Shown here piece by piece: positions 33,975 to 42,630 of a stretch of 55,161 bases of DNA. Each line of letters opens with the position of its first letter. Within the stretch, counting starts at the first letter, position 1. Location of the stretch: NCBI GenBank assembly GCA_937944855.1, contig CALFAY010000063.1:1-55161 (forward strand), written 5' to 3'. The notes below the pieces were generated by a model. The model searched no databases, had not been told where the DNA came from, and saw only the letters and a program-made list of their open reading frames with translations. Source of the DNA: an uncultured Planctomycetota bacterium. GTDB taxonomy: Bacteria > Planctomycetota > Planctomycetia > Gemmatales > HRBIN36. The position numbers were made by a program, and so were the translations under genes.

Positions 33975-35954
33975 ATGCGTGCAACACTTCAGAACTCAGT
34001 GTCCTCTTCCGCCAACTGCAAGGCAGACATGCTCGAGGTACTGGCCGCCTGGGCCGACCCGCAAGGCCTTTGGGGCTACTTTCCCGAAGCTCCCTCCCAG
34101 GTCGAACCGACCTGCCTGGCTCTGCTCGCACTGGCTGCCGAACGAGAACGCTACCAGGCTCTCATTCAACGATCGGTGACGAGCCTGTGTCACTGGCAAG
34201 ATCCCGATGGGGCTTTTCGGGTTCGCGGCGGTCGGGAAGAAGCAGTCTGGCCGACCGCCTTGGCCCTGCTCGTCCTCGAAGTTTACGAGACAGGTGTCGA
34301 AGCCCGGACTCGGGCCGTCCGCTGGCTCTTGCACACCGCCGGCCGGAAGCTCGATGACCCGGACGCCTACCGCCGTGATTTCGACATTGACCCGGAGCTG
34401 GTCGGCTGGCCTTGGACCGAAGGTACTTTCTCCTGGACCGAGCCGACTTGCTGGGCCTGTCTGGCTCTGCGTCGTGCAGGCTATCAGAACCATCCCCGCG
34501 TTCAGGAAGGCTTGCGGATGCTCTTGGATCGGACCTTCGACAGCGGCGGGATCAACTCGGGCAACCGACGTGTCTTCGACCGCCCTACCGAGCCAGTGCC
34601 CAGCATCAGCGCCCTCATGTTGCTGACGTTCGGCGGATTGCCCGACCATCCTCGGCTGGCCGCCACACGCCGCTATCTCGTCGAGGTCGCTCGGCGAGAC
34701 GGCGACGTGGAACATCTCGCCTGGAGTCGCCTGGGCTTGCAACCGTGGCGGCAGGATTCTCAAGTCGCACCCCGCCTTGCCGAAATCGAGCAGCGCCTTC
34801 GAGATTGCCACGCACTTCGACGCCAGGGCAGTCTGTTTGCTCCTTCCGTCGTCCGCGAAGCCCTCACAGTCCTGGCTCTCGATGCCCAACGGATCGAACC
34901 CTTACTCTTTCCCAACAACCCCTCTGCACGGCCATGCCCCGATTCATCTCCGGAGCGTTCGGCTCGGTCGTGGAGCGAGCGGCTGATCTCCAGCTTGCGG
35001 GGCCTGGGGATCAAAGCCCTGGGGCAGCTTCGCGGACTGCCCGAGCGGACATCGGTCCACATCGCCGCCGTCTCCGCCTACGACGTCGATCTGGCGGCCG
35101 TCTTGCAACGCCAATATGGCTTTTTCCGGGAGCAGGTTCCGCTCAAGGGCAAGCGCGTGGTCCTGAAACCGAACCTGGTCGAGTACCACCGGGATCGTGT
35201 CATCAACACCGATCCGAGGTTCATCGCCGCCGTGATCGAGTTGTGTCGAAGGGAAGACGCGGCGGAGATCCTTGTGGCCGAGGGACCGGGACACTGGCGG
35301 AATACCGAATACCTTGTCGAGGCGAGCGGACTGGGAGACGTGCTGCGGCGATACGACGTCCGCTTCGTCGATCTCAACCACGATGAACCCGTGGCGGTGC
35401 CCAATCTGGGCAGACTGACCGGCCTGGAGTTTCTGCATCTCGCCCGAACGGTCGTCGAGGCTGACGTGCTCATTTCCCTGCCCAAGCTCAAGACGCATCA
35501 CTGGGCGGGAGTCACCTTGTCGCTCAAGAACCTGTTCGGCATCGTCCCGGGCATCTGCTACGGCTGGCCGAAAAACGAACTGCACTGGCGGGGGATCGAG
35601 AAGAGTATCGTGGACATCGCCCTGACCCGGACGCCGGATCTGGCCATAGTCGATGGCGTGATTGGCATGGAAGGCGATGGTCCGCTCAACGGCACGCCGG
35701 TGCCGTTGGGAGCAATCGTCATGGGGACCGATCTGGTCGCCGTGGATGCGACGTGTTGTCGGCTCATGGAGTTGGTTCCCGAGCGCGTCGGCCATCTCGC
35801 CCTGGCCTTCCGCCAGAAGTTGGGAATCGTGCCGGAAGAGCGGATCGTGCAGGTGGGGCAATCCATCCGGGAATTGAGCCGACCGTTCGAGACCCTTCCA
35901 CGCTTTGCCTGCCTCCATGCCTCACCTCGCAGGGCTGCGACTCAGCCGATCTGA
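33975..35954 (+). CDS. Terpene-cyclase-like alpha-toroid fused to DUF362
   Basis: Two-domain protein of 659 residues. Residues 1-345 carry repeats of the prenyltransferase/squalene-cyclase (alpha-alpha toroid) kind: WADPQGLWGYF, EPTCLALLALA, WQDPDGAF, VWPTALALLVL, WTEPTCWACLALRRAGY and RTFDSGGIN. Residues from about 361 form a DUF362 domain: KRVVLKPNLVEY, EILVAEGPGHWRNTEY, DVLISLPKLKTHHWAG, LSLKNLFGIVPG, IVDGVIGMEGDGP and VAVDATCC. No DxDD cyclase motif is seen, so the first domain is probably not an active cyclase. No CxxCxxC ferredoxin motif is seen either. The start is ATG at 33975 (GGAG is too close); ATG at 34029 is the alternative. Divergent from the Tad locus. Confidence 0.88.
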   Translation: MRATLQNSVSSSANCKADMLEVLAAWADPQGLWGYFPEAPSQVEPTCLALLALAAERERYQALIQRSVTSLCHWQDPDGAFRVRGGREEAVWPTALALLVLEVYETGVEARTRAVRWLLHTAGRKLDDPDAYRRDFDIDPELVGWPWTEGTFSWTEPTCWACLALRRAGYQNHPRVQEGLRMLLDRTFDSGGINSGNRRVFDRPTEPVPSISALMLLTFGGLPDHPRLAATRRYLVEVARRDGDVEHLAWSRLGLQPWRQDSQVAPRLAEIEQRLRDCHALRRQGSLFAPSVVREALTVLALDAQRIEPLLFPNNPSARPCPDSSPERSARSWSERLISSLRGLGIKALGQLRGLPERTSVHIAAVSAYDVDLAAVLQRQYGFFREQVPLKGKRVVLKPNLVEYHRDRVINTDPRFIAAVIELCRREDAAEILVAEGPGHWRNTEYLVEASGLGDVLRRYDVRFVDLNHDEPVAVPNLGRLTGLEFLHLARTVVEADVLISLPKLKTHHWAGVTLSLKNLFGIVPGICYGWPKNELHWRGIEKSIVDIALTRTPDLAIVDGVIGMEGDGPLNGTPVPLGAIVMGTDLVAVDATCCRLMELVPERVGHLALAFRQKLGIVPEERIVQVGQSIRELSRPFETLPRFACLHASPRRAATQPI

Positions 35955-36023
35955 AACGGCTCTGAATGTGTACAATGCATCTATGAGGGATGCTCGCGGG
36001 AACGGCTTCAGAACGGAAAAAAC

Positions 36024-37148
36024 ATGCGGATTTCATTGCCACTGAGGCGGCAGGCCAGCTTGCCCGCGGTTTTGGACCTGGGCCTCGACGGTCTGCGCAG
36101 ATGGTTGACGGAAAACAACTGGCCAGCCATGCACGCCGGCCAGGTACTCCGCTGGATTTTGCAAAAGCGGGCCGCTGATTTCGCGGTCATGACAGACCTG
36201 CCCAAGGCGTTGCGGGAGCAGCTGGCCAGGGTGTACCGCGTCATCGGCAGTGAAATCGTCGAACACCAGCAGGCCCGGGACGGGACGCATAAGCTGGTGC
36301 TGAGGCTCAGCGACGGCGAGCATGTGGAATGTGTGCTGCTCCAGGAGGCGAATCGTCGCACCGCCTGCATCAGTACGCAAGTCGGCTGCGGAATGGGTTG
36401 CGTTTTCTGCGCCAGCGGACTCAACGGTGTCGTTCGCAATTTGACGGCCGGAGAGATTCTGGAGGAGCTGGTTCTGCTGCGCAACCAGCTGCCGAGCGGA
36501 GAGCGGTTGACCCACATCGTCGTCATGGGCATGGGGGAGCCGCTGGCGAATCTGGACGACCTGGTCGCGGCGCTGGACGTGGCCGGAGACAAAGACGGCC
36601 TGGGCATCGGTACGCGGCACGTCACCATCTCCACGGTCGGGCTGCCTGCAAAAATCCGCCGTCTGGCCGACCTCGGCAAGCAGTACCATCTGGCCATCTC
36701 GCTGCATGCGCCGACGGATCCATTGCGGACTCGAATCGTGCCGACGAACGACAAGACCGGTATCCCGGCCATTCTGGAAGCCGCAGATTACTTTTTTCAG
36801 AAGACCGGACGGCAGGTCACGTTTGAGTACGTCCTGTTGGCCGGGATCAACGACCGTCCCCGGGACGCCCGAGAGCTGGCCCGGTTGTTGCGTGGACGCT
36901 GCGCGCTGGTCAACCTCATTCCCTTCAACGAGGTGGAAGGTTTGCCTTACCGTCGTCCCAGCGATGCAGCCCTGAGGGCCTTCGTGGACTGTTTGAGAGG
37001 AGCAGGGTTGATCGTTAAAGTACGCAAGAGGAAGGGTTCCGAGATCGACGCGGCTTGCGGGCAGCTTCGCCGTCGGGTCGAAGAACGCCGCCCGGCTGTC
37101 TCGGCACCGGCCGAAACTTCGTCTCCGGCACACGGTTTAACCAGATAG
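36024..37148 (+). CDS. rlmN: Dual-specificity RNA methyltransferase RlmN
   Basis: Radical SAM enzyme that methylates C2 of A2503 in 23S rRNA and of A37 in some tRNAs, 374 residues. The iron-sulfur motif is GCGMGCVFCASG (CxxxCxxC) at about 123-134. GEILEELVLL, VVMGMGEPLANLDD, TISTVGLPAKIR, LAISLHAPTDPLR, FEYVLLAGIND and LIPFNEVEG follow, and the second catalytic Cys is in SEIDAACGQLR. The C-terminal tail after about 350 is not conserved. A TACAAT -10-like box lies about 55 bases before the ATG. It starts 69 bases after the DUF362 fusion gene on the same strand. Confidence 0.96.
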   Translation: MRISLPLRRQASLPAVLDLGLDGLRRWLTENNWPAMHAGQVLRWILQKRAADFAVMTDLPKALREQLARVYRVIGSEIVEHQQARDGTHKLVLRLSDGEHVECVLLQEANRRTACISTQVGCGMGCVFCASGLNGVVRNLTAGEILEELVLLRNQLPSGERLTHIVVMGMGEPLANLDDLVAALDVAGDKDGLGIGTRHVTISTVGLPAKIRRLADLGKQYHLAISLHAPTDPLRTRIVPTNDKTGIPAILEAADYFFQKTGRQVTFEYVLLAGINDRPRDARELARLLRGRCALVNLIPFNEVEGLPYRRPSDAALRAFVDCLRGAGLIVKVRKRKGSEIDAACGQLRRRVEERRPAVSAPAETSSPAHGLTR

Positions 37149-37228
37149 GCAGTCCCGACGCGTGCCCGTTCGGCACTGCACCGGCCACGACAGGGAAAAC
37201 CAGGCGTGGCCTCGGCTGCGACAACGCT

Positions 37229-37900
37229 ATGGCATCAACCGGTCAGACCAGCGGCTTTTATGCCCTTCGGGATCCCGATGTGCGGTTGATGCTCCGCGTT
37301 CGGGCCGACGAACCCGGGGCGTTCGAAGAGTTGGTCGCCCGGTTTCAGAATCGGTTGCTGGCTGTAATGCGGCATCTGTGCGGCGATCCCGAGGAGGCGG
37401 AGGACTTGGCCCAGGAAGTGTTTCTGCGTGTGTATCGTTCCCGCAAGGACTATCACCCCCAGGCCAAGTTCTCGACTTGGTTGTTCACCATCGCCAACAA
37501 CCTCGCTTCCAACTCCCGCCGACGCAAGCTCCGCAAGCCGGTGACGCAATTGCCGTTGAACGATTCCGGGCCACTCGGTCCGCGTCCGCAGGAGAATCTG
37601 CTGCTGGATCGTGCTCCAGCCCCGGACCATCGCGTGAATCACGATGAATTGGCGATGGTGGTTCAAGAGGCCCTGGCCCAGCTGAACGAGCGGCAACGAT
37701 TGGCTGTGATCCTCAACAAATTCGAGGACATGAGCTACCAGGAGATAGCCGAAATCATGAACATCTCGACCAAGGCCGTGAAGTCGCTGTTAAGCCGGGC
37801 ACGCTCCGAACTGCGGGAGTTGCTCCGCGGTTATGTCGAGATGGACAGGTGCCCGGAGACGGAAGCGTCGCTGCGTGTCGAGAAAGGCGAAGGACCATGA
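37229..37900 (+). CDS. ECF-type RNA polymerase sigma factor
   Basis: Extracytoplasmic-function sigma-70 factor of 223 residues. Region 2 is MRHLCGDPEEAEDLAQEVFL with RKDYHPQAKFSTWLFTIANN, and region 4 is LNERQRLAVILNKFEDMSYQ with STKAVKSLLSRARSEL as recognition helix. The start at 37229 (MASTGQ) gives the normal N-terminal length; no clear ribosome site is seen. Its stop overlaps the next gene by four bases (ATGA), so translation is probably coupled to that of the membrane anti-sigma factor. Target promoters are unknown. Confidence 0.93.
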   Translation: MASTGQTSGFYALRDPDVRLMLRVRADEPGAFEELVARFQNRLLAVMRHLCGDPEEAEDLAQEVFLRVYRSRKDYHPQAKFSTWLFTIANNLASNSRRRKLRKPVTQLPLNDSGPLGPRPQENLLLDRAPAPDHRVNHDELAMVVQEALAQLNERQRLAVILNKFEDMSYQEIAEIMNISTKAVKSLLSRARSELRELLRGYVEMDRCPETEASLRVEKGEGP

Positions 37901-38385
37901 GCCACAACGACGCCCTCTCTCCCGAAGATCGAGAAGCCCTCGTGCAGTACCTCGACGGAGAGATGGACGAGGAACAATCCCGGGTTTTCCAAGCCCGCTT
38001 GGCCAGCAACCCGACTTTGCGCCGAGAAGCAGATACGCTCAAGCGGACCTGGGAACTCCTCGACTATCTCCCTCGCCCCGTCGCCTCCGAGACATTCACG
38101 AGCCGGACGATCGAGAAGATCGAAACCTGCCGCATGACAACGCTGCGGCGTCGGCGGACTTGGCGATGGGTCGGCGGCGCGGCTTGGGCCGCTGCCCTGA
38201 CCGCTGCCGCGCTCCTGGGCTTTCTCACCATCCAGCCACCCGTTCCGCCGGAGGCGTTCGAGCCGACGCCCGACGACATCCGCATCTACGAGCACCGCGA
38301 GTACTGGCACTACTACGAGAAAGTGGACAGCCTGGAGTTTCTGAAGGCCCTCGAGCGAGAACGGCTGTTTCCGGAGGAGACCTGA
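37897..38385 (+). CDS. Probable membrane anti-sigma factor
   Basis: A 162-residue protein. The cytoplasmic N-terminal domain (EALVQYLDGEMDEEQSRVFQ, RREADTLKRTWELLDYLPRP) is typical of anti-sigma domains without the zinc motif. One membrane span follows at about 92-110 (GGAAWAAALTAAALLGFLTI). The outer tail is rich in Glu and Tyr (HREYWHYYEKVDSLEFL). It overlaps the sigma gene by ATGA and the next gene by TGATG. It should hold the sigma factor at the membrane until a signal arrives. AAGGA precedes the ATG. Confidence 0.85.
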   Translation: MSHNDALSPEDREALVQYLDGEMDEEQSRVFQARLASNPTLRREADTLKRTWELLDYLPRPVASETFTSRTIEKIETCRMTTLRRRRTWRWVGGAAWAAALTAAALLGFLTIQPPVPPEAFEPTPDDIRIYEHREYWHYYEKVDSLEFLKALERERLFPEET

Positions 38386-39320
38386 TGGTGTGGCATTTCC
38401 TTCGGGTTGTGCTTTTGCCTGTGGCGGCGTGCTTCATCGGTCTGCCGAGGCTAGCTGCACAGGCTCTGCCGTCTGCCCCTGCCGGTGAAAGTTCCTCCGC
38501 TCACAAGTGGAAGCGGGAAGCCGCTGCCTTCCAGGCCCTGCCTCCGGAAGTGCAACGCCGCATCCGGCAGCTCGATCGTGAGCTCCGCGAAGAGGATTCC
38601 GAAAGCCGCGACCGCTATCTTCGCCTCCTGCAACGCTACAGCGACTGGTATGACCGGCTTCCCGCGGAGGACCGGGCTGCGATTGAATCCGCCATCGGCA
38701 CGGAAGCGAAGATCGCCAAGATCAAGGAAATCAAGGAACGGCAATGGATCGCCTCGCTTCCCAAGGCCGACCGCGATCAAATCCTGGATCCAAACATCAC
38801 TCCCGAGGAGCGACGGAAACGAATCGCGGCCGTAAAGCTTCGCCAGGAGCAGGAGCAACTGGACTGGGCCATGACGGTGGCGCGGCTGGAGGAACGCCAG
38901 GACAACTTTCGCAACGAATTAGTCAAGTGGAGGGAACAGATCCTGGAGAAAATGGACCCGAAAGACCGTCGGCAGCGGACGAACGAGTGGAAGAACGTCC
39001 GACAGCCCGGAGTCGCCCGCAGCATGTACCTCGAATCGAAACGGCTCGGCGTTCCCGTGCCCAAGGTCCTGGAAAACCTTCGCTTTCCCGAGCGGCTTCC
39101 GCCTGTCGATCTGGTCCGCCTGCGGCAATTCCTGCTGAGCGACGAGAAAATTCGGGCCGAATTCGAGAGCCGTCTTCTCGATCCCGAAAAACGCGACATC
39201 GCCTTGCAGGAGTTGATCGAACGCTACTGGGAAGTTCACGCAGCGGAACTCGAAGCCATCCGCGCCAGGGATGAACGGCTGAACCGTGAACGCCGCAACG
39301 TCCGACCTGTCATCCCATGA
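38385..39320 (+). CDS. Exported helical protein of the ECF sigma operon
   Basis: A 311-residue protein with a signal peptide (FLRVVLLPVAACFIGLPRLA, cut near 25). The rest is almost all charged helix: FQALPPEVQRRIRQLDRELR, RYSDWYDRLPAEDRAAI, EIKERQWIASLPKADRD, KLRQEQEQLDWAM. The repeated 'W..LP..R' pattern resembles DUF3106-type or CpxP-like periplasmic sensors, but no firm family is claimed. Its ATG overlaps the stop of the anti-sigma gene (TGATG), so it is the third gene of a coupled operon. A role as periplasmic sensor or modulator of the anti-sigma factor is inferred from position. Confidence 0.75.
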   Translation: MVWHFLRVVLLPVAACFIGLPRLAAQALPSAPAGESSSAHKWKREAAAFQALPPEVQRRIRQLDRELREEDSESRDRYLRLLQRYSDWYDRLPAEDRAAIESAIGTEAKIAKIKEIKERQWIASLPKADRDQILDPNITPEERRKRIAAVKLRQEQEQLDWAMTVARLEERQDNFRNELVKWREQILEKMDPKDRRQRTNEWKNVRQPGVARSMYLESKRLGVPVPKVLENLRFPERLPPVDLVRLRQFLLSDEKIRAEFESRLLDPEKRDIALQELIERYWEVHAAELEAIRARDERLNRERRNVRPVIP

Positions 39321-39544
39321 CCTTCCTTCTGCCCGCTCTGCGCGAGATTTACGGGTCCCGACGACGCTATCGAGCGTCGGGATCGTATCCGCCGTGACAG
39401 GGATCAGGCAAGGCATCCCGGAAGTCTACTCTGCATTGCCTTGGGACTGGGCGGGCGAACAGCCGAAGGACCATAGGCAGGGCAGGAAGTCTGCCCCCAC
39501 CGTGGTTTCATCCACAGGGTTCCGGCATCAAGGAGGAGGCCCCC

Positions 39545-40984
39545 GTGGTGCGACTGCCTCTTGCAACAACGGCCTTTCTTGCAACATTGCTGGCGCTTTC
39601 GCCGACCTGGGGAAATCCGGGAGGATCCGGTTCGAGTACCAAGGATTGGTCCGGAGAAGACGGATCGGTCCGTCAGCGAGCCGTGCAACTGGGCCGGCCT
39701 GTGCGGCCAAGCGAACATGGCGTCGGCCTCGAAACGCCGGGCTTCGTGGGTCTCGGAAAGCCGACCGCGCCCACCGGTTCCGGCATTCGGCAGGCGAGCT
39801 TGAGTCAGCCCGTTGGGAAGAACTCCATCCGCGCGCAGAATAATGATTCGCCGCCAGTTCTCCATGCCCCCACTCCGGTGTCTCCGCAGTATCCGCCAGC
39901 CATGGGGCCGATCGCGACCGGGCCCTTCGCCCCGCTCGGAAGCCCAGTGCCCCCTCCCGGCCCGATTCTTGGTTCCCCCGCTCCGCCGCCCGCTTACGCC
40001 GGGGTCTGGAACAGCTGGTTGGGCGGGTGGTTCGACGGCTGGTTTGGCGACGACGGCTGGTTTGCGGGTGTTCCTGCTCCCGTCTTGCCGCTCAAGGGCC
40101 TGAGTTTCGGCGGCGGAGTTTACATCCTCTATCCGCATTGGGAATCGAACCCGGCTTATACCATCACCACCGGCTCGGGAGTCGTTCGTCAACACCAGGA
40201 AGACTTCAGCTTTCACACCGAATTCGCTCCCTATGCTTTTATCAGTTACACCAGCCCGAGTGGGCTGGGACTGCGAACCCAGTTCTGGCGATTCGACCAG
40301 ACGTCCACCGTGTTTCTGCAAAATGATGGCCAGTCCCTGATCAGCTCCGCAGCGCCGCTGAACCTACAGAACGCTTCGCTGGCAGCCGGCGACCAACTGA
40401 TGTTCGAGGGTGGGCTTCAAATCACGGTCATCCACCTGGAAGCCCTGCAAGTTTGCAACTGGGGACTGTGGAGTCTGCAACTGTCCGGGGGCGTGCGTTA
40501 TGCCCACCTCTCCCAGCACTACAACCACGTCGAAAACCCAGCCACGGGCAGTTTCGACGCCATCAACTCTGGCCACAACTTCCGGGGCGCGGGACCGACG
40601 CTTGGAGCGGAAGTACGGCGGGACCTCGGATTCTGGGGATTGGGGCTTTACGGCTCGGCCCGGGGTTCGTTGCTGTTCGGAACGGGTCGCCAGAACGCCT
40701 TTCTGGTCAATAGCGGGAGTCTGGTCCAAGTGGCCTCGACTTCCCGTTCCGACGTGATGCCGGTGACTGAACTGGAACTCGGTCTGGATTGCTGCAAGCA
40801 GATCAAGAACTGCCGCTTTTTCATCCAGGCGGCTCTCGTCGGACAAGTCTGGTACGGGGCCGGTAATGCCGCAAACAACGAGTTGATCATCCCCGCCGGC
40901 CAAGGTTTCCTCGGCAATGTTGCGGACAACAACTCGAATCTCGGCCTGTTCGGCGGCAAGCTGGTGCTCGGATTGGAATTCTGA
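39545..40984 (+). CDS. Outer-membrane beta-barrel protein (Lpg1974/BBP7-like)
   Basis: Exported protein of 479 residues. The signal peptide is LATTAFLATLLALSPTWG. It is followed by a Pro/Gly-rich disordered stretch to about 180 (PVPPPGPILGSPAPPPAY). The C-terminal 300 residues alternate in the way of a beta barrel (FSFGGGVYILYPHW-like strands, LGLRTQFWRFDQTST, WGLWSLQLSGGVRYAHL, GLGLYGSARGSLLFG) and end in a terminal Phe (LVLGLEF). The start is GTG at 39545 with AAGGAGGAGG just upstream. The family occurs in many copies in planctomycetes and is thought to form pores. A second barrel gene follows on the same strand. The 224-base gap before it (39321-39544) shows one short imperfect hairpin at 39356-39382 and nothing else. 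Confidence 0.82.
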   Translation: MVRLPLATTAFLATLLALSPTWGNPGGSGSSTKDWSGEDGSVRQRAVQLGRPVRPSEHGVGLETPGFVGLGKPTAPTGSGIRQASLSQPVGKNSIRAQNNDSPPVLHAPTPVSPQYPPAMGPIATGPFAPLGSPVPPPGPILGSPAPPPAYAGVWNSWLGGWFDGWFGDDGWFAGVPAPVLPLKGLSFGGGVYILYPHWESNPAYTITTGSGVVRQHQEDFSFHTEFAPYAFISYTSPSGLGLRTQFWRFDQTSTVFLQNDGQSLISSAAPLNLQNASLAAGDQLMFEGGLQITVIHLEALQVCNWGLWSLQLSGGVRYAHLSQHYNHVENPATGSFDAINSGHNFRGAGPTLGAEVRRDLGFWGLGLYGSARGSLLFGTGRQNAFLVNSGSLVQVASTSRSDVMPVTELELGLDCCKQIKNCRFFIQAALVGQVWYGAGNAANNELIIPAGQGFLGNVADNNSNLGLFGGKLVLGLEF

Positions 40985-41084
40985 TGGCGAAGTTTCGTCA
41001 CTGGAGTTTGTGGTCACGAAGGGAGATACCGAAGATGCTGTTTCTGCCGACAGCAGTTCGCTGAACCTCATCCGGTAAGTCGAA

Positions 41085-41119
41085 AAACCCCTCATGATGG
41101 GTTTCGAGACGGTCGAAAC
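41085..41119 (+). promoter_or_regulatory. Two mutually exclusive hairpins between the barrel genes
   Basis: AAACCC (41085-41090) pairs with GGGTTT (41099-41104). GTTTCGA (41101-41107) pairs with TCGAAAC (41113-41119). The two share GTTT, so only one can form at a time. They lie in the 241-base gap before the second barrel gene. There is no U-run after either, so they are not a classic terminator. Confidence 0.4.
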
Positions 41120-41225
41120 CGATCTATGCCCCGAAGCGTCCCGTTCGCGGGGTCAGCCAGGGATGGCTCGTTAGTCACGGCCGTCGCGGGGAAGGCGGCA
41201 CATCATCAAACTGACGAGGACCACC

Positions 41226-42509
41226 ATGAGGCATTACTTTGTCCTGGGCTGCCTGGCCGCGGCATGGGCAGGAACGGCGGTTTCGGCGTACGCTCAAGAA
41301 TGGCGACCGGCAGGGGCGGATCAGCGGGGTCGGGTTACGGTCCAACTTGGCAAGCCGTTGCCGCGAAGCAGCACGCCGTCCGTTGCAGCTCCTTCCACGG
41401 GTGTACCGACACCGGAGGCAGAAGCACGAGGTCAAGTTCCTGTCGCCTCAACGCAGCCGGTCAAGGCAGTCGGTCCGGCCCAGCCGCGGGTGGTCCGCGC
41501 CTCCGGCTTCGGTCATGCCAGCGCTGAAGAAGCCTACAACTGCGGCGTCGTCAGCGAAGGCCCTCCCACCGGAGGATTCTTCGGAGAGCCTTCCGGCGGA
41601 CTGGGATCGTGGATGCCGACGTTGCCCAGCGGCGACTACTTCCGCTCCTACATCGAATGGCAGCCCTTCATGAGCGACCAGGCTTTCAACAGCTTCGTCT
41701 CGCCGGTGAGCAACCCCTTGTATTTTGAAGATCCCCGCTCCCTCACCGAATTACGGCCTTTGTTCATCTATCAGCGGTTTCCGGGCAAGTACCGAACCGT
41801 CACCGACCTCGGCAGCGGGACGACCCGGGCCTTCAGCGGAGGCGATCTCCAGTTCTTCGGTCTGCAAGCCCGCCTTGCCCTCAACGAGCGCGTCTCGCTT
41901 GTCCTTAATGAGCTGGGAGGCATCTCGTTCAACCCTGACGAGGCCGGACCTCTGGGACTCTCCGGAGGCACCAGTTTTGCGGAGATCCAGTTCGGTCCAA
42001 AATTCACCTTCTACCGAGATGACTGCACCAACACCATCGCTGCTGTCGGTGTGTTCTTCAACATTCCAGCCGGGGAGCACAAGGCTTTCCAGGATACGGG
42101 CAACGGCGGCGTCACGCCGTACCTCAGCGTGGGGCAGAAGATCGGCAATTTCCACCTCCTGAGCACCTTCGGCTACCGTTTTGGATTCAACAACGAGCGG
42201 AGCGAGTCGTTTTACCTTAGCGCTCACCTGGACTACAGCATCTTTGACCGCATCTACCCGTTGGTGGAACTCAACTGGTACCACTGGACCAGGAACGGCA
42301 ACCGCACAGGTGCAGATTTCGAGGGTCAGGACCTCCTGAACCTGGGAGCGAACAACGTCTCTGGAAACGACGTGCTGACACTGGCAGCGGGTGTACGCTT
42401 CAAGATCACGGAGAACATTCAGGCGGGCATTATCTACGAGTTCCCGATCAGCCCGCGTGACGACTTGCTCAGCTACCGCATCGGTGCTGACATGATCTTC
42501 CGGTACTAA
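41226..42509 (+). CDS. Outer-membrane beta-barrel protein, planctomycete type
   Basis: Exported protein of 427 residues. The signal peptide is MRHYFVLGCLAAAWAGTAVS, with cleavage around AYA/QEW. A disordered Pro/Ala region follows to about 110, then a beta-rich domain: ELRPLFIYQRFPGKY, GDLQFFGLQARLALNERVSL, FAEIQFGPKFTFYRD, AAVGVFFNIPAGEHKAFQ, FHLLSTFGYRFGFN, SAHLDYSIFDRIYPLVELNW, LAAGVRFKITENIQAGIIY. The C-terminus is IGADMIFRY, ending in an aromatic residue. It differs from the preceding barrel protein in sequence but has the same design. The ligand or transport substrate is unknown. Confidence 0.82.
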   Translation: MRHYFVLGCLAAAWAGTAVSAYAQEWRPAGADQRGRVTVQLGKPLPRSSTPSVAAPSTGVPTPEAEARGQVPVASTQPVKAVGPAQPRVVRASGFGHASAEEAYNCGVVSEGPPTGGFFGEPSGGLGSWMPTLPSGDYFRSYIEWQPFMSDQAFNSFVSPVSNPLYFEDPRSLTELRPLFIYQRFPGKYRTVTDLGSGTTRAFSGGDLQFFGLQARLALNERVSLVLNELGGISFNPDEAGPLGLSGGTSFAEIQFGPKFTFYRDDCTNTIAAVGVFFNIPAGEHKAFQDTGNGGVTPYLSVGQKIGNFHLLSTFGYRFGFNNERSESFYLSAHLDYSIFDRIYPLVELNWYHWTRNGNRTGADFEGQDLLNLGANNVSGNDVLTLAAGVRFKITENIQAGIIYEFPISPRDDLLSYRIGADMIFRY

Positions 42510-42545
42510 CCCTATAGAAATCAACACCTTAAGAGAAATGTTCGA

Positions 42546-42578
42546 TTGTGAACAATTGTATTGACCAATTGTTCACAA
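42546..42578. promoter_or_regulatory. 13-bp perfect inverted repeat, probable operator
   Basis: TTGTGAACAATTG (42546-42558) and CAATTGTTCACAA (42566-42578) are a perfect inverted repeat around a 7-base spacer. It lies 17 bases upstream of the -35 box of the small RNA promoter. AT-rich dyads of this size usually bind a dimeric regulator. It is followed by A-runs, not U-runs, so a terminator for the upstream barrel gene is less likely. Confidence 0.55.
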
Positions 42579-42595
42579 AAAATCTTGGGGAATTC

Positions 42596-42624
42596 TTGAC
42601 AGGGCGATCGAGAATGTTTATCAA
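42596..42624 (+). promoter_or_regulatory. Sigma-70 promoter of the small RNA
   Basis: A perfect -35 TTGACA (42596-42601), a 17-base spacer and -10 TATCAA (42619-42624). Transcription would start near 42631. No plus-strand protein gene follows within reach. Confidence 0.65.
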
Positions 42625-42630
42625 ATAAGA

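Noticed and set aside
39356..39382. Imperfect hairpin after the ECF operon (CCCGAC.. /..GTCGGG)
   Set aside because: It has a 3-base bulge and no U-run, so it was not called a terminator.
42546..42578. The 13-bp dyad as terminator of the upstream barrel gene
   Set aside because: The stem is AT-rich and followed by A-runs on the plus strand; an operator is the better reading, though not excluded.
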